This document shows positions 6,786 through 7,074 of a DNA stretch of 7,074 nucleotides, in pieces. The notes beneath the pieces are model-generated. The model was not told the origin of the DNA. It worked only from the letters and a program-made list of their open reading frames with translations, and did not search any database. Source of the stretch: Pseudomonadota bacterium (GTDB lineage Bacteria > SZUA-182 > DTGQ01); the NCBI GenBank assembly GCA_030605265.1, contig JAUWIR010000235.1:1-7074 (forward strand), given 5' to 3'. Numbering within the stretch: position 1 is the first letter of the stretch; every line of letters starts with the position of its first letter. A program made the translations under genes and the position numbers.

Positions 6786-6793
6786 TAAAGTTT

Positions 6794-7074
6794 ATGAATT
6801 TGGCCGAAAGGTGTGAAAAAGTTTTCTCATTTGTTACTTTTATTATCATATTACTTGTATGGGCAATGCCCTCTAATGCTTATTATGGATTGCCCGGTCA
6901 GAGTCAGTATGGGTATCCGCAGCAGTATGGTCAGTATGGACAGCAGCAGCAGCAATACGGGAATCCACAATCGTGGCTGTATGGAGGGCAGTCTGCGTAT
7001 CAGCAACAGCAGTACGGGTATCCTCAGCAGTATGGACAGCAGCAGCATTATCGGAATCAGCATCAGAACCAGCA
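6794..7074 (+). CDS. Secreted Gln/Tyr/Gly-rich low-complexity (prion-like) protein, 3' end cut by window
   Basis: I do not recognise a named family. The first 29 residues form a signal peptide: a short charged start (MNLAERCEK), a hydrophobic core FVTFIIILLVW, and a probable signal peptidase I site after SNA, giving a mature end YYG. The remaining 64 visible codons encode almost only Gln, Tyr and Gly with some Pro, Ser, Asn and His. Examples are YGYPQQYGQYGQQQQQYG and YGYPQQYGQQQHY. Part of this is an in-frame repeat with a 35-residue period. Such composition resembles disordered, phase-separating or amyloid-forming chains and some adhesive or matrix proteins, but function is not shown. Only one Cys is visible, in the signal peptide. 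The coding part is visibly richer in G and C than the surrounding spacers. It has its own sigma-54 promoter and SD, is divergent from the transglycosylase gene, and runs past the window end, so any C-terminal domain is unseen. Confidence 0.8.
   Translation, partial: MNLAERCEKVFSFVTFIIILLVWAMPSNAYYGLPGQSQYGYPQQYGQYGQQQQQYGNPQSWLYGGQSAYQQQQYGYPQQYGQQQHYRNQHQNQ
6905..6930 (+). repeat. QYG gene repeat, copy 1
   Basis: A 26-bp sequence encoding QYGYPQQY plus the first bases of the next codon. It differs from the copy at 7010-7035 at only two positions, both synonymous. Similarity continues into the following CAG runs if 9 bp (TCAGTATGG) are skipped, so this is a slippage-prone or recently duplicated segment. 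Confidence 0.8.
7010..7035 (+). repeat. QYG gene repeat, copy 2
   Basis: Second copy, exactly 105 bp (35 codons) downstream of the first. It keeps the reading frame and again encodes QYGYPQQY. More copies may follow beyond the window. Confidence 0.8.

Larger units (their letters stand above)
6337..6793. other. 457-nt divergent intergenic region
   Basis: Very AT-rich region between two divergently transcribed genes. Towards the transglycosylase it carries a sigma-70-type promoter and an 88-nt-scale leader that includes GAATA-N5-TATTC (6400-6414). Towards the secreted-protein gene it carries an inverted repeat, a sigma-54 promoter and a leader of roughly 128 nt with two purine-rich SD-like blocks. 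I found no coding frame or RNA gene in it. Confidence 0.7.

Noticed and set aside
6851..7063. Minus-strand 70-codon Leu/Ile-rich frame opposite the QYG gene
   Set aside because: The antisense of CAG/TAT/GGG-rich codons automatically reads as Leu/Ile/Pro. The plus strand has signal peptide, SD and promoter, so this is a shadow.

Overview
This is an AT-rich chromosomal segment from a Gram-negative bacterium. It has two lipoprotein or exported cell-envelope genes, one universal translation gene, one truncated secreted-protein gene and the remains of a small mobile-type element. Several things point to a deltaproteobacterial (Desulfobacterota-like) lineage: a sulfatase-fold/TPR fusion directly behind lepA, an MltD-type murein hydrolase with a long spacer, a textbook sigma-54 promoter, and a GxxExxY-family remnant flanked by CACGGAGG repeats. 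This placement is an inference from gene content and style, not a proven assignment.

Left edge (1-254): a decayed GxxExxY-family gene on the minus strand. It is internally deleted and frameshifted, and lies between imperfect inverted arms that both begin CACCTTA and contain CACGGAGGCAC. The inner edge of the right arm supplies the last two codons and the stop codon of the neighbouring gene.

Middle (247-4197): a two-gene minus-strand unit, lepA (elongation factor 4) followed after 6 nt by a probable lipoprotein joining an alkaline-phosphatase/sulfatase-superfamily domain to about seven TPR units. The putative nucleophile of the enzyme domain is Thr, not Cys or Ser, so it is probably not a formylglycine sulfatase.

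Right half (4528-6336): a lipoprotein lytic transglycosylase with LysM modules (MltD-like), minus strand. The lepA and transglycosylase genes each have an upstream promoter-like sequence with identical hexamers and spacing (TTGATT-N17-TATCAT), which suggests shared control.

Right end (6337-7074): a 457-nt AT-rich divergent intergenic region, then a plus-strand gene cut by the window end. It encodes a signal peptide followed by a Gln/Tyr/Gly-rich low-complexity, prion-like chain with an in-frame repeat. It is preceded by a near-consensus sigma-54 promoter and an inverted repeat about 120 bp upstream of the predicted start of transcription, where an enhancer-binding activator would normally sit. 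This sigma-54-controlled, secreted, Q/Y/G-rich protein is the most unusual item in the window. I see no rRNA, tRNA, CRISPR array, intact insertion sequence or convincing intrinsic terminator.
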